Assembly: GCA_030592645.1 (NCBI GenBank)
Contig: JAUVIR010000010.1
Location: 1 to 58,689, forward strand
Reading direction: 5' to 3'
From: Candidatus Fermentibacterota bacterium
GTDB taxonomy: Bacteria; Fermentibacterota; Fermentibacteria; Fermentibacterales; JCC-6
Length of the DNA stretch: 58,689 nucleotides
Shown one piece after another: positions 28,194 to 37,598 of the stretch. The position numbers and the translations under genes were made by a program. Under the pieces are notes generated by a model. It was not told the DNA's origin. It searched no databases and saw only the letters and a list, made by a program, of their open reading frames with translations. Each line of letters opens with the position of its first letter. Positions within the stretch are counted from its first letter, which is position 1.

Positions 28194-29549
28194 GTGAGCA
28201 GATTCGTACCGAACGGCCCTGCGCAGAGAGAGAAGATGCTCCGCGCTATCGGCGCTGCAAAATTCGAAGACCTGCTCGAACCCGTTCCTGAAAAGTTCAG
28301 GCTGAAAGAGAAACTCCAGCTTCCCGAACCGCTTTCAGAGTTTGAACTGACCTGCGAATTCGAGGAATTTGCCCGAAAAAACACTGGAGCCGATCTGGTC
28401 TGTTTCATGGGAGCCGGAGCCTACGATCATTTCATCCCCGCCGCCGCGGACCATATTCTTCTGAGGAGCGAATTTTACACAGCTTACACGCCCTATCAGG
28501 CTGAGGTTAGCCAGGGCACTCTTCAGGCGATTTTCGAATATCAGACCATGATCGCAAGGCTTACCGGAATGGATATGGCAAACGCTTCCATGTATGACGG
28601 CGCATCTGCAGCCGCCGAAGCATGTCTTATGGCTATGCGGATCACCAGGAAGCAGAAGATACTTGTTGCCGGTTCACTCAATCCAGGATGGCTCGAGGTC
28701 ATCCGAACCTACCTGAAAAGAGACGATTTCGAGATAAGCGAGATCCCTTATCTTGATGACGGCACCCTCGATCTTGCTATTGCATCCGAACTCATTAAAG
28801 ATGGTGCTGCAGCAGCAATACTTGTTCAGTACCCGAACTATTTCGGCCTTATCGAAGACCTGCAGCCTGTTGCGGATCTGATTCATGAACATAAAGGGCT
28901 TTTCATAGTTGCCGCTGACCCCGTAGCCCTGCCCCTTCTCCGGTCACCCGGGGATGCCGGAGCCGATATTGTTGCGGGAGAAGGCCAGAGCATGGGAATA
29001 CCGATGTCCTACGGCGGACCCTATATCGGTTTTATGGCTGCGAGAATGAAACTTGCAAGGAAAATGCCCGGGAGAATAATCGGCAGAACCACTGACCGCG
29101 CAGGTCAGACCGGTTACGTTCTGACCCTCCAAACCCGCGAACAGCATATAAGGAGGAACAAAGCCACAAGCAACATCTGTTCCAATCAGGCGCTTATGGC
29201 CCTCGCTAATGTGATCTACCTGTCACTGATGGGCGAGAAGGGATTCCGGGAAATTTCCAGCCAGTGTTACCACAAGAGCCATTATCTCGAGAAGAAGCTC
29301 CTTGAAATCCCCGGTGTTTCCAGAATTTTCGGGAATACACCGTTCTTCAGAGAATTCGCAATCTCGTTCCCGGTCTCTTCAATTGAACTTCGGGATAGAA
29401 TGATCGAGCATGGTTTTCTTGCCGGTATTCCGGTCGTCGAACTTGGAGAGGGAGCCATGCTTGTTACCGTAACTGAAAAGCGTACCAGGGATGAGATCGA
29501 CAGGTACATCGGAGCTGCGGCCCAGGTTTGCAGGGGAGGTTCAGCATGA
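28194..29549 (+). CDS. gcvPA: glycine dehydrogenase (decarboxylating) subunit 1
   Basis: FMGAGAYDHFIPAAADHILLRSEFYTAYTPYQAEVSQGTLQAIFEYQTMIARLTGMD; GTG start. Confidence 0.97.
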   Translation: MSRFVPNGPAQREKMLRAIGAAKFEDLLEPVPEKFRLKEKLQLPEPLSEFELTCEFEEFARKNTGADLVCFMGAGAYDHFIPAAADHILLRSEFYTAYTPYQAEVSQGTLQAIFEYQTMIARLTGMDMANASMYDGASAAAEACLMAMRITRKQKILVAGSLNPGWLEVIRTYLKRDDFEISEIPYLDDGTLDLAIASELIKDGAAAAILVQYPNYFGLIEDLQPVADLIHEHKGLFIVAADPVALPLLRSPGDAGADIVAGEGQSMGIPMSYGGPYIGFMAARMKLARKMPGRIIGRTTDRAGQTGYVLTLQTREQHIRRNKATSNICSNQALMALANVIYLSLMGEKGFREISSQCYHKSHYLEKKLLEIPGVSRIFGNTPFFREFAISFPVSSIELRDRMIEHGFLAGIPVVELGEGAMLVTVTEKRTRDEIDRYIGAAAQVCRGGSA

Positions 29550-31027
29550 AGACCGTATTTGAACTCAGCAGCCCCGGAAGAATGGGTGTATCGCTGCCTG
29601 AGCTTGATGTACCGGCAGCCCCCGATCTTCCCGCAGGACTCTCGCGCGGAAGCGAAGGTAAAACTGGTCTGCCCGAAGCAACTGAAGGACAGGTCCTGAG
29701 GCATTATGTAAACCTCAGTACCATGAACCATCATGTTGATAAAGGTATGTATCCTCTGGGCTCCTGCACGATGAAGTACAATCCGAAATTACATGAGAAC
29801 CTTGCCAGGATCAGAGGTCTCTCGGGAATTCATCCTCTTGTTCCTCCCGCGCTTGCGGCAGGTTCACTGGAACTGATGTACAGACTTGGTGAATTTCTGT
29901 GTGAAATTACCGGTTTCGAAGGAGTGTCGCTGCAGCCAGCTGCCGGAGCTCAGGGTGAGTTCTGCGGTTTAATGCTTATTAAGAGCTACCACGAAAGCAG
30001 GGGAGAGCCGAACAGGAACGAAATCCTTATGCCGGATTCCGCCCATGGAACCAATCCCGCGACTGCAACCCTTGCCGACTGCATAGTTGTGGGAGTTGAA
30101 TCCAATGAATTCGGTCTGGTCGACCCTGATGATCTCAGACGGAAAGTCGGTCCCAATACGGCTGCCTTCATGCTTACAAACCCTAATACACTTGGTCTCT
30201 TTGAATCCAGGATAGAGGAACTTACTTCTATTGTTCATGAAGCCGGCGGACTGAACTATATGGACGGGGCAAATATGAACGCCCTGCTTGGTATTGCGAA
30301 ACCAGGAGAGATGGGATTCGATGTATGCCACCTTAACCTCCACAAGACTTTTTCAACCCCGCACGGAGGAGGAGGGCCCGGCTCAGGTCCCGTAGCCTGC
30401 ATTGAAGAGCTTGCCGCCTTCCTGCCGGATCCCGCGGTCATACTTGAAGATGACGGTGGCTACAAGCTCTGCAGAAAGCAGAATTCCTTTGGAAGACTGC
30501 TGGCTTTCCATGCTAATACCGGAGTTCTTTACAAGGCCTACGCCTATATCCGGACTCTCGGGGCTGCAGGACTGAGGGAAGTCAGTGAGATCGCTCTGAT
30601 CAACGCGAATTACCTGAAGGCAAAACTCGGAGACTATTTTGATAATCCCTTCGACAACGGTCCCTGCATGCACGAATTCGTGCTTTCGGGAGACAGGCAG
30701 GCAGAACAGGGAGTGAAGACGCTCGATATAGCCAAGAGGCTCCTGGATTATGGTTTCCATGCGCCCACTGTTTACTTCCCGCTTATTGTACACGAAGCGT
30801 TGATGATCGAGCCAACCGAGACGGAGAGCCTGGAAGACCTGGATTCCTTTATTGAAGCCATGATATCCATTGCGGAGGAGGCGGAAGAAAAGCCTTACCT
30901 CGTGACTGATGCTCCCGTCAATACACCTGTTCTGAGGCTTGACGAAGTGAAGGCTGTCAAGGATCTGTGTATTGTGGAACCGGTTAGGAGTGTCGGACAG
31001 GCCCCTGGAGAGGGAGAAAACCTATAG
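29546..31027 (+). CDS. gcvPB: glycine dehydrogenase (decarboxylating) subunit 2
   Basis: YPLGSCTMKYNPK; PDSAHGTNPATA; HLNLHKTFSTPHGGGGPGSGPV (PLP lysine). ATG 29546 overlaps the gcvPA stop. Confidence 0.97.
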   Translation: MKTVFELSSPGRMGVSLPELDVPAAPDLPAGLSRGSEGKTGLPEATEGQVLRHYVNLSTMNHHVDKGMYPLGSCTMKYNPKLHENLARIRGLSGIHPLVPPALAAGSLELMYRLGEFLCEITGFEGVSLQPAAGAQGEFCGLMLIKSYHESRGEPNRNEILMPDSAHGTNPATATLADCIVVGVESNEFGLVDPDDLRRKVGPNTAAFMLTNPNTLGLFESRIEELTSIVHEAGGLNYMDGANMNALLGIAKPGEMGFDVCHLNLHKTFSTPHGGGGPGSGPVACIEELAAFLPDPAVILEDDGGYKLCRKQNSFGRLLAFHANTGVLYKAYAYIRTLGAAGLREVSEIALINANYLKAKLGDYFDNPFDNGPCMHEFVLSGDRQAEQGVKTLDIAKRLLDYGFHAPTVYFPLIVHEALMIEPTETESLEDLDSFIEAMISIAEEAEEKPYLVTDAPVNTPVLRLDEVKAVKDLCIVEPVRSVGQAPGEGENL

Positions 31028-31032
31028 ATGAT

Positions 31033-31452
31033 ATGAACGGGACCGCAGATCACATTCTTGAATGGGTATCCCATCCCGCTGCGGAGAGACCGGGCGCGAC
31101 AGCGGTTTACGTTTTTATCATTCTGCTGTCGGGTGTTATGGCCACAATGGTAATGAACAATAATCCCTGGTGGGGAATGGTGGGAATAGCGGTCCTTTTT
31201 CTGTCGGGGTGGACGTTCTTTCTTCCACTCAGGTTTAGAATGGATAACGAGGGTGTGCAGAAGAAATCTTTATTCGGAAATGAGAAAAAAAAATGGAGCC
31301 AGGTGAAGAGTATTGTAACTGATAAATACGGTGTTCTTCTCAGCCCTTTCCCTCAACCCACCAGACTGGCTAAATTCAGGGGACTGTCTGTTCAGTTCTC
31401 CGGAAACAGAGAGGAAGTACTTGAATTCATCAGGACACATACAGCCGGGTAG
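31033..31452 (+). CDS. hypothetical membrane protein with PH-like cytoplasmic tail
   Basis: Two TM segments, then RFRMDNEGVQKKSLFGNEKKKWSQVKSI, resembling bacterial PH-like membrane proteins. Confidence 0.55.
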   Translation: MNGTADHILEWVSHPAAERPGATAVYVFIILLSGVMATMVMNNNPWWGMVGIAVLFLSGWTFFLPLRFRMDNEGVQKKSLFGNEKKKWSQVKSIVTDKYGVLLSPFPQPTRLAKFRGLSVQFSGNREEVLEFIRTHTAG

Positions 31453-31825
31453 CCGGGATCTTATTGATATCGATGGCGAAGAGGACTTCTCGGAATTCAT
31501 GAGTAAGATCGCAAAGGAGATTGTGCAGCGCCAGCTGACCGTTCCCGCGATAATATTCCTTGAGACCATCAAGCCTCTTTCGTTTCTTGGAAACCAGGCT
31601 CTTATATTCGCGAACCCGATCGTCTCTCTTGTTGTACAGTCGGGTAATTATTACAAGTTCGTTCGAATGCTTGAAGACAGGGAAAATTTAGAGAAACTTA
31701 CAATTGCAATAGAAGAGGAAAACGCTCTTGAAGTCCAGCGCCGGTCGGAGATGAAGGAAACTCGCCGGATGGAGAAAAAGAACAGAAAATCCTTCTGGAG
31801 CAGATTCAGTCGGAAGAGCGACTAA
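31421..31825 (+). CDS. hypothetical protein
   Basis: Candidate TTG start 31421 with GAGG 6 nt upstream (alternative ATG 31499); overlaps the previous gene and is 17 nt upstream of the MutL-like gene. Confidence 0.5.
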   Translation: MNSSGHIQPGSRDLIDIDGEEDFSEFMSKIAKEIVQRQLTVPAIIFLETIKPLSFLGNQALIFANPIVSLVVQSGNYYKFVRMLEDRENLEKLTIAIEEENALEVQRRSEMKETRRMEKKNRKSFWSRFSRKSD

Positions 31826-31842
31826 AAAGAACAAGGAGGGAG

Positions 31843-33717
31843 ATGGCGGTGGCCAGCAAAGAAATCACCAGAATAATGGCGACTGACTGCGGCAGTACCA
31901 CCACAAAAGCCATTCTTATCGAGAAGAAGGATGGCGAATTCCGTCTCATCCGAAGGGGGGAGGCACCGACAACGGTCGAAGCCCCTGCCGAGGATGTTAC
32001 GAAAGGTGTACTGAATGCTGTCGGGGAGATTGAAGATCTGGAGGGGCGCAAATTCCTCAAAGCGGGTGAAGACGGTGTGCAGGTTTCCCCCGACAGCTCC
32101 GATGGAGTGGATATTTACATGTCAACTTCATCTGCCGGAGGCGGTCTTCAGATGACTGTTGCAGGAGTCGTGAAATCCATGACGGGTGAAAGCGCCCAGC
32201 GGGCAGCGCTCGGTGCCGGTGCCATTGTCATGGATATTGTAGCCTCCAACGACGGAAGGCTCCCCCACGAGAAGGTGGCAGACATAAGAAGGCTCAGGCC
32301 GGATATGATCCTTCTTTCCGGCGGTATAGACGGCGGAACGATAGATCATGTCATCGAGCTTGCGGAAGTAATCAAGGCTGCTGATCCGAAACCGAGATTC
32401 GGCGTAGGATACAAGCTTCCGGTTATATACGCCGGTAATAAGGATGCCAGAGAACCGGTAAAGGAAGAACTCGGCGAACAGGTTGAGTTGAAGATAGTGG
32501 ATAACCTCAGACCTGTTCTCGAAAGAGAGAACCTGGGTCCCGCCAGGGATACTATTCATGAACTTTTCATGGAGCATGTCATGGCCCAGGCACCCGGATA
32601 TCCGAACCTCATGAAATGGGCCGGACATTACGTTGATGGCTCCTGGAAACAGGTTCCGATTATGCCCACACCCGGTGCAGTCGGAAAGCTGATCGAGGCT
32701 GTCGCGGAGAAAGAGAACATAGAGGTTATGGGTGTCGATATAGGCGGGGCGACCACCGATGTGTTCAGCGTCTTCACGAGCGGTGAGGAAACCGTATTCA
32801 ATAGAACTGTATCTGCAAATCTGGGCATGAGTTACAGTGTGTCTAACGTATTTGTCAGTGCCGGTTACGACAATGTTATGCGGTGGGTTCCGTTCCACAT
32901 GGACGAGGCTGACCTTCGGAACAGAATAAGAAACAAGATGATACGCCCGACTACTATCCCGCAATTGCTCAAGGAGCTTATTGTAGAACAGGCGATAGCC
33001 AGAGAAGCTCTCCGGCTCGCGCTGGTGCAGCATAAGGATTTGGCAACAGGTCTTAAGGGAGTTGCTCAGGAGAGGACCATTGGAGACGCTTTCGAGCAGA
33101 CCCAGAGCGGCGCGACCCTGGTCAATATGATGAATCTGGATCTGCTTATCGGATCAGGTGGCGTTCTTTCCCACGCTCCAAGGCGAAGCCAGGCTGCCCT
33201 TATGGTAATTGATGCCTTCCTTCCCGAAGGCATTACAATGCTTGCGGTGGATTCCATCTTCATGATGCCTCAGCTCGGTGTGCTTTCAGAGGTTCTTCCC
33301 GAAGCAGCAACCGAGGTTTTCGACAAAGATTGCCTGATCCGCCTCGGTACATGCATAGCGCCTGCGGGGGTTCTCAAGAAAGTTACGGTTCTGGCATCTG
33401 TCACTATGACAAAACAGGACGGATCTTCCATTGATCTGGAAATAGAACTTGGGAAAATGCACGTTGAGCCGCTTGGTGTGGGTGAGAAGGTAAACGCAGT
33501 TATCAAACCTGCCAAAAACCTGGACGTTGGAAACGGTCCCGGCAACGAATGGATCGGCGAACTTGAAGGCGGAGTTATCGGTCTCATCTTCGACGGAAGA
33601 GGAAGACCCTTTTTACTTCCCCAAGATGATTTGCTGCGGATAGATAAACTGCAGGAATGGTCAAAGGCTCTGAATATCTATCCCGAGAGATTCATGGACC
33701 TGGAGGGAGGCGAATAA
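31843..33717 (+). CDS. MutL-like ASKHA-fold protein ('glutamate mutase L' family)
   Basis: Phosphate-1 motif MATDCGSTTTKAILIEK and second motif EVMGVDIGGATTDVFSVF; SD AAGGAGGG before ATG 31843. Confidence 0.85.
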   Translation: MAVASKEITRIMATDCGSTTTKAILIEKKDGEFRLIRRGEAPTTVEAPAEDVTKGVLNAVGEIEDLEGRKFLKAGEDGVQVSPDSSDGVDIYMSTSSAGGGLQMTVAGVVKSMTGESAQRAALGAGAIVMDIVASNDGRLPHEKVADIRRLRPDMILLSGGIDGGTIDHVIELAEVIKAADPKPRFGVGYKLPVIYAGNKDAREPVKEELGEQVELKIVDNLRPVLERENLGPARDTIHELFMEHVMAQAPGYPNLMKWAGHYVDGSWKQVPIMPTPGAVGKLIEAVAEKENIEVMGVDIGGATTDVFSVFTSGEETVFNRTVSANLGMSYSVSNVFVSAGYDNVMRWVPFHMDEADLRNRIRNKMIRPTTIPQLLKELIVEQAIAREALRLALVQHKDLATGLKGVAQERTIGDAFEQTQSGATLVNMMNLDLLIGSGGVLSHAPRRSQAALMVIDAFLPEGITMLAVDSIFMMPQLGVLSEVLPEAATEVFDKDCLIRLGTCIAPAGVLKKVTVLASVTMTKQDGSSIDLEIELGKMHVEPLGVGEKVNAVIKPAKNLDVGNGPGNEWIGELEGGVIGLIFDGRGRPFLLPQDDLLRIDKLQEWSKALNIYPERFMDLEGGE

Positions 33718-34838
33718 TGGCATTTGCATATACACCGGGCCTGAGAGTCGCTGACTGCACATTGGTGCGCAAGGAAAGAAGACTGCCGCTTGCGGGTGAG
33801 ACACTCGTATCAATCGGTGATTCAGTCACCGCTGATACCATTGTTGCAAAGACGCATCTTCCGGGTAATGTGAAGATGCTCAATATCGCGAATGTAATGG
33901 GTCTTCCCCCCGGGGACATTCCCGAACTGCTTTTCGTTAAGGAAGGCGAGAGCATCGAGGAAAACCAGCCGCTCGGGCAGACGAAGGGATTTTTCGGGCT
34001 TTTCAAGAACACGGTGAGATCACCGCTTGAGGGTACGTTCGAAAGCTACAATAAAATTACCGGTCAGGCTGTTCTCCGCGAACCTCCCATCCCTGTTGCG
34101 ATAGACGCCTATCTTCTGGGGAGCGTTACTGAGGTGCTTGCAAACGAAGGTGTAGTAGTTGAAGCTTACGCGACTTTCGTTCAGGGTATCTTCGGTGTTG
34201 GCGGAGAAACCAGGGGAGAGCTCAAGGTACTTACAGACGGACCGGCAGATGAGCTTACAGAGGATCTTATCGATGAATCATGCAGAGGAAAAGTGCTGCT
34301 CGGCGGTTCATTCGTATCTTACACTACTCTTAACAAGGCTATAAAAACCGGGGTGAAAGCGATCATCGTCGGCGGCTTTGACGATAAAGACCTGAAAGAG
34401 TTCCTCGGATACGAGCTTGGAGTTGCCATAACCGGCCATGAGAAGAAGGGGATAACCCTTGTTCTGACGGAAGGTTTCGGAAGGATGACCATGGCCAGCG
34501 AGACTTTCAAACTGCTGAAATCCCGCGAAGGTCTGCTTGCAAGCGTGAACGGCGCCACACAGATAAGAGCCGGTGTCATGCGTCCTGAGGTTGTTATTCC
34601 GCTTGAGGGAACTGAAATGGAAAAGAGTTCAGGTAAGTCTGCAGGCGCTATGGATATAGGCTCTCCCGTGCGATGTATCCGGGCTCCCTACTTCGGAAAG
34701 CTCGGTTCTGTTGAAGCTCTTCCTGCCGAGTTGCAGGTTCTTGATTCCGAAGCTAAGGTAAGGGTTCTTGATGTAAAATTCGATAATGGAGAAATCGTTA
34801 CAGTTCCGCGGGCCAACGTGGAGCTTATAGAGGAATAA
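33717..34838 (+). CDS. barrel-sandwich/KOW-like domain protein of unknown function
   Basis: RnfC/NqrA-like sandwich pattern RRLPLAGETLVSIGDSVTADTIVAKTHLPGNV...FVKEGESIEENQPLGQ...VRSPLEGTFESYNKITGQAVLREPP. ATG overlaps the MutL-like TAA (TAATG). Confidence 0.7.
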   Translation: MAFAYTPGLRVADCTLVRKERRLPLAGETLVSIGDSVTADTIVAKTHLPGNVKMLNIANVMGLPPGDIPELLFVKEGESIEENQPLGQTKGFFGLFKNTVRSPLEGTFESYNKITGQAVLREPPIPVAIDAYLLGSVTEVLANEGVVVEAYATFVQGIFGVGGETRGELKVLTDGPADELTEDLIDESCRGKVLLGGSFVSYTTLNKAIKTGVKAIIVGGFDDKDLKEFLGYELGVAITGHEKKGITLVLTEGFGRMTMASETFKLLKSREGLLASVNGATQIRAGVMRPEVVIPLEGTEMEKSSGKSAGAMDIGSPVRCIRAPYFGKLGSVEALPAELQVLDSEAKVRVLDVKFDNGEIVTVPRANVELIEE

Positions 34839-34873
34839 TATTGTACTTATCAAACTATTAGTGAAAGAAGGAT

Positions 34874-34897
34874 GTGCCCTGGTATCGACCGGGGCAC
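34874..34897 (+). terminator. Rho-independent terminator
   Basis: GTGCCCTGGT-ATCG-ACCGGGGCAC (10-bp stem with one G-U) followed by TTTCTT. Confidence 0.75.
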
Positions 34898-34923
34898 TTT
34901 CTTATCACAGGTAAGGAGGGAGT

Positions 34924-36126
34924 ATGAAGAACCTTTCGGCCTTTATGATTTTCCTGCTGTTATCCGCAGCCGGTACAGCCCTGGCCGATAATGCAGACCC
35001 GCCCGAAAGTGTCGTAACAGAGGCTGCGGAGGAACTGGAAGTTATCAGTGCAGTTGATCTCGAGGCTTCGGATACGCCGGAGGATGCTGGCGGTTCAGTC
35101 AATCTGACATGGCAGATGGAGACCGTTGGTTCCGACCCCGATTCACTCGGGGTCATAAGGAGCGGTCCCGAAGGAGAAGAGCTTATTACCACTCTGCCAG
35201 AGGGAACAGTCATGTACATCGATCAAACGGTGGACAACGGTACTGAATACAGCTACTGGATAGTATCCTATTCCGGAGGTTACGTTCAGGCCAGTTCGGA
35301 AGTTGCTGCAGCAATACCTTCCGCCCAGTGGATATACAGGGGCCGCATCGGTATGCTGATCATTCTCTCCCTGATGGCCGGCGTTATCATTTACTTTATC
35401 GAAAGCGGTAAGAAGGGTAAGGAACTCTTCATTCGCGAAATCGCCGGACTCGCGGCGGTTGATGATGCGGTTGGACGGGCAACCGAAATGGGGAAACCCG
35501 TACTTTACATACCGGGCATTATGGACATGGATGACATCCAGACCATAGCCAGTATGGTGATACTTGGAAGAGTCGCGAGGAAAACAGCCGAGTACGGTTC
35601 TTCTCTTCTTGTTCCCACATGCCGGAGTGTTGTCATGAGTGTTGCCCAGGAAGTGGTAAAGGAGGGATACATCCAGGTTGGAAGGCCGGACGCATATAAT
35701 AAGGAAAACATACAGTACCTTACCGATGATCAATTCGGATATGCGGCTGGAGTGGACGGTATAATGGTCCGGGAGAAGCCCGCGGCAATATTCCTTCTTG
35801 GTACATTCTACGCTGAGAGCCTTATCCTTGCTGAAACAGGCAGGAGTGTGGGTGCCATACAGATCGCAGGAACGGCAATGCCGAGTCAGATACCGTTCTT
35901 TGTAGCTGCCTGCGATTATACATTGATCGGTGAAGAGCTGTTCGCAGCCAGCGCCTACCTGTCCCGGGAGCCAAAGCTTCTCGGAAGCTTGAAAGGACAG
36001 GATGCGGCGAAGCTCTTCTTCATGATACTTATAGTAATCGGTGTTGTCTCTGCCACCATAGGAGATTTCTGGTCTCCGCTCAAGAGCGTCGCGGAATTTC
36101 TCCGCAGGCTCGTAACCGTGAATTAG
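34924..36126 (+). CDS. DUF6754-like membrane protein with signal peptide and FN3-like periplasmic domain
   Basis: Signal peptide; SVNLTWQMETVGSD...YSYWIVSYSGG FN3-like; TM; large soluble domain GKELFIREIAGLAAVDDAVGRATEMGKPVLYIPGIMDMDDIQTIASMVILGRVARKTAEYGSSLLVPTCRSVV; C-terminal TM. Confidence 0.7.
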   Translation: MKNLSAFMIFLLLSAAGTALADNADPPESVVTEAAEELEVISAVDLEASDTPEDAGGSVNLTWQMETVGSDPDSLGVIRSGPEGEELITTLPEGTVMYIDQTVDNGTEYSYWIVSYSGGYVQASSEVAAAIPSAQWIYRGRIGMLIILSLMAGVIIYFIESGKKGKELFIREIAGLAAVDDAVGRATEMGKPVLYIPGIMDMDDIQTIASMVILGRVARKTAEYGSSLLVPTCRSVVMSVAQEVVKEGYIQVGRPDAYNKENIQYLTDDQFGYAAGVDGIMVREKPAAIFLLGTFYAESLILAETGRSVGAIQIAGTAMPSQIPFFVAACDYTLIGEELFAASAYLSREPKLLGSLKGQDAAKLFFMILIVIGVVSATIGDFWSPLKSVAEFLRRLVTVN

Positions 36127-36135
36127 GAGGCTGGA

Positions 36136-36759
36136 ATGAGACTGGTAATACCGCTGGCGATAACATTTACCGCCGGCATGATCATGATCCTGAATTTCTT
36201 CGTACCTCATCAGCCTTTCAAGTTTCTAGGGGAGAACCTTCAGGAATGGTACATGATCGTCGCTTCCGGAGCTATCTTCCTTGGGGTTATGAACCTGATG
36301 CATGTTCATTCCAGAAAGATAAGACTGAAGCAGAAGAACTGGAAATACAGTCCTGTAACCATAATCGGTTTCCTGCTGATGCTTGTTACGGGATTGATTT
36401 ACGGAGTGGCGGAGAACATGCCGTTCGATTACCTTTTCATGAATATGGTCGCGCCTATGAGTGCTACGATGTTCAGCCTGCTTGCGTTCTTCGTGGCCTC
36501 TGCCGCTTTCAGAGCTTTCAGAGCATCCAACTGGAGGGCGACCCTTCTGCTTACATCGGCTTTTCTTGTCATGCTGGGTCAGGTTCCCATCGGAGCGATG
36601 ATCTGGGATAAAATACCCCTTGCCAAGGTCTGGCTTATGTCAATTCCCAATACGGCAGGACAGAGGGCTGTGATGATCGGTGCTGCCATGGGGGTTGTGT
36701 CCACCTCGCTCCGCATGATCTTCGGGATCGAGCGCAGCTGGCTGGGGGGTGCTGACTGA
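36136..36759 (+). CDS. polytopic membrane protein of unknown function
   Basis: Multiple TM helices; contiguous with the DUF6754-like gene. Confidence 0.65.
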   Translation: MRLVIPLAITFTAGMIMILNFFVPHQPFKFLGENLQEWYMIVASGAIFLGVMNLMHVHSRKIRLKQKNWKYSPVTIIGFLLMLVTGLIYGVAENMPFDYLFMNMVAPMSATMFSLLAFFVASAAFRAFRASNWRATLLLTSAFLVMLGQVPIGAMIWDKIPLAKVWLMSIPNTAGQRAVMIGAAMGVVSTSLRMIFGIERSWLGGAD

Positions 36760-37598
36760 TGGCTGATTTTTACGAAAAACTGGGGAATCTCGATAGAAGG
36801 ATAATCTTCGTTCTTATCGCCCTTTCGGTGATGATCCCCATAATATTCAATATGGTTTTTCCCAATCCCGTGGGCGCCGAACCCAGCAGGGATATGTTCG
36901 ATTATGTAGATGCCCTGCCGGAAGGCTCGAATGTGCTTCTAAGTTTCGATTACGATCCTTCAACGATGCCTGAGCTTCAGCCCATGGCAGAAGCGATTGT
37001 ACTGCATCTTTTTAAGAAGAACATAAATATCGTTGGTATGGCTCTCTGGCCGCAGGGTGCCAGCCTTGGACAGGATGCCATGTCAAGTATGGCGGACAGC
37101 CTTGGAAAGGTTCAGTTCGAAGACTGGGTAAACCTGGGTTACAAAACCGGAGGCGGTGTGATGATAGTCCGTCTCGGTTCCAGCATGAGCGCTGTTTTCC
37201 CGACTGACAGAGACAACGTCCCCTGGTCTGAGATCCCGATGCTGAGGAGCATCACCAATCTTGAAAGCTTCTCGCTCATAATTTCGCTGTCCGCCGGCGA
37301 CCCCGGTATCATCCAATGGGTCATGATGGCGGGTGACAGGTTCGGGGTCCCGATAGGAGGCGGCTGTACTGCTGTCAGCGCGCCGACATTGTATACCTAT
37401 CTTCAGACAGGTCAGATGGTGGGGCTTCTCGGCGGTCTCAAAGGAGCAGCCGACTACGAAACTCTTATCGGTATTGTGGGCGGACAGGCTGTCAGGGGGA
37501 TGGCTCCGCAGTCGATAGCCCATGTTGTAATAATGCTGTTCATAATAATAGGTAATGTTGCATACTTCTTGCAGAGGAAGAAAGGAGGGGTGAAATGA
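36759..37598 (+). CDS. membrane-anchored protein of unknown function with extracytoplasmic or soluble domain
   Basis: N-terminal TM (RRIIFVLIALSVMIPIIFNMVFP), large soluble domain, C-terminal TM (IAHVVIMLFIIIGNVAYFLQRKK). Start overlaps the previous stop. Confidence 0.65.
   Translation: MADFYEKLGNLDRRIIFVLIALSVMIPIIFNMVFPNPVGAEPSRDMFDYVDALPEGSNVLLSFDYDPSTMPELQPMAEAIVLHLFKKNINIVGMALWPQGASLGQDAMSSMADSLGKVQFEDWVNLGYKTGGGVMIVRLGSSMSAVFPTDRDNVPWSEIPMLRSITNLESFSLIISLSAGDPGIIQWVMMAGDRFGVPIGGGCTAVSAPTLYTYLQTGQMVGLLGGLKGAADYETLIGIVGGQAVRGMAPQSIAHVVIMLFIIIGNVAYFLQRKKGGVK

Noticed and set aside
32128-33033. 301-aa minus-strand ORF inside the MutL-like gene
   Set aside because: Antisense to a gene with clear ASKHA motifs; no SD or motif; shadow ORF.
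31843-33717. Calling the MutL-like protein DNA mismatch repair MutL or a bona fide glutamate mutase component
   Set aside because: Motifs are ASKHA-type, not GHKL; no glutamate mutase subunit genes are nearby.
35143-36210. 355-aa minus-strand ORF opposite the DUF6754-like gene
   Set aside because: Fully antisense to a better-supported plus-strand gene with signal peptide, TM segments and operon context; composition (Cys/His/Tyr/Arg-rich, no recognisable motif) is typical of shadow ORFs.
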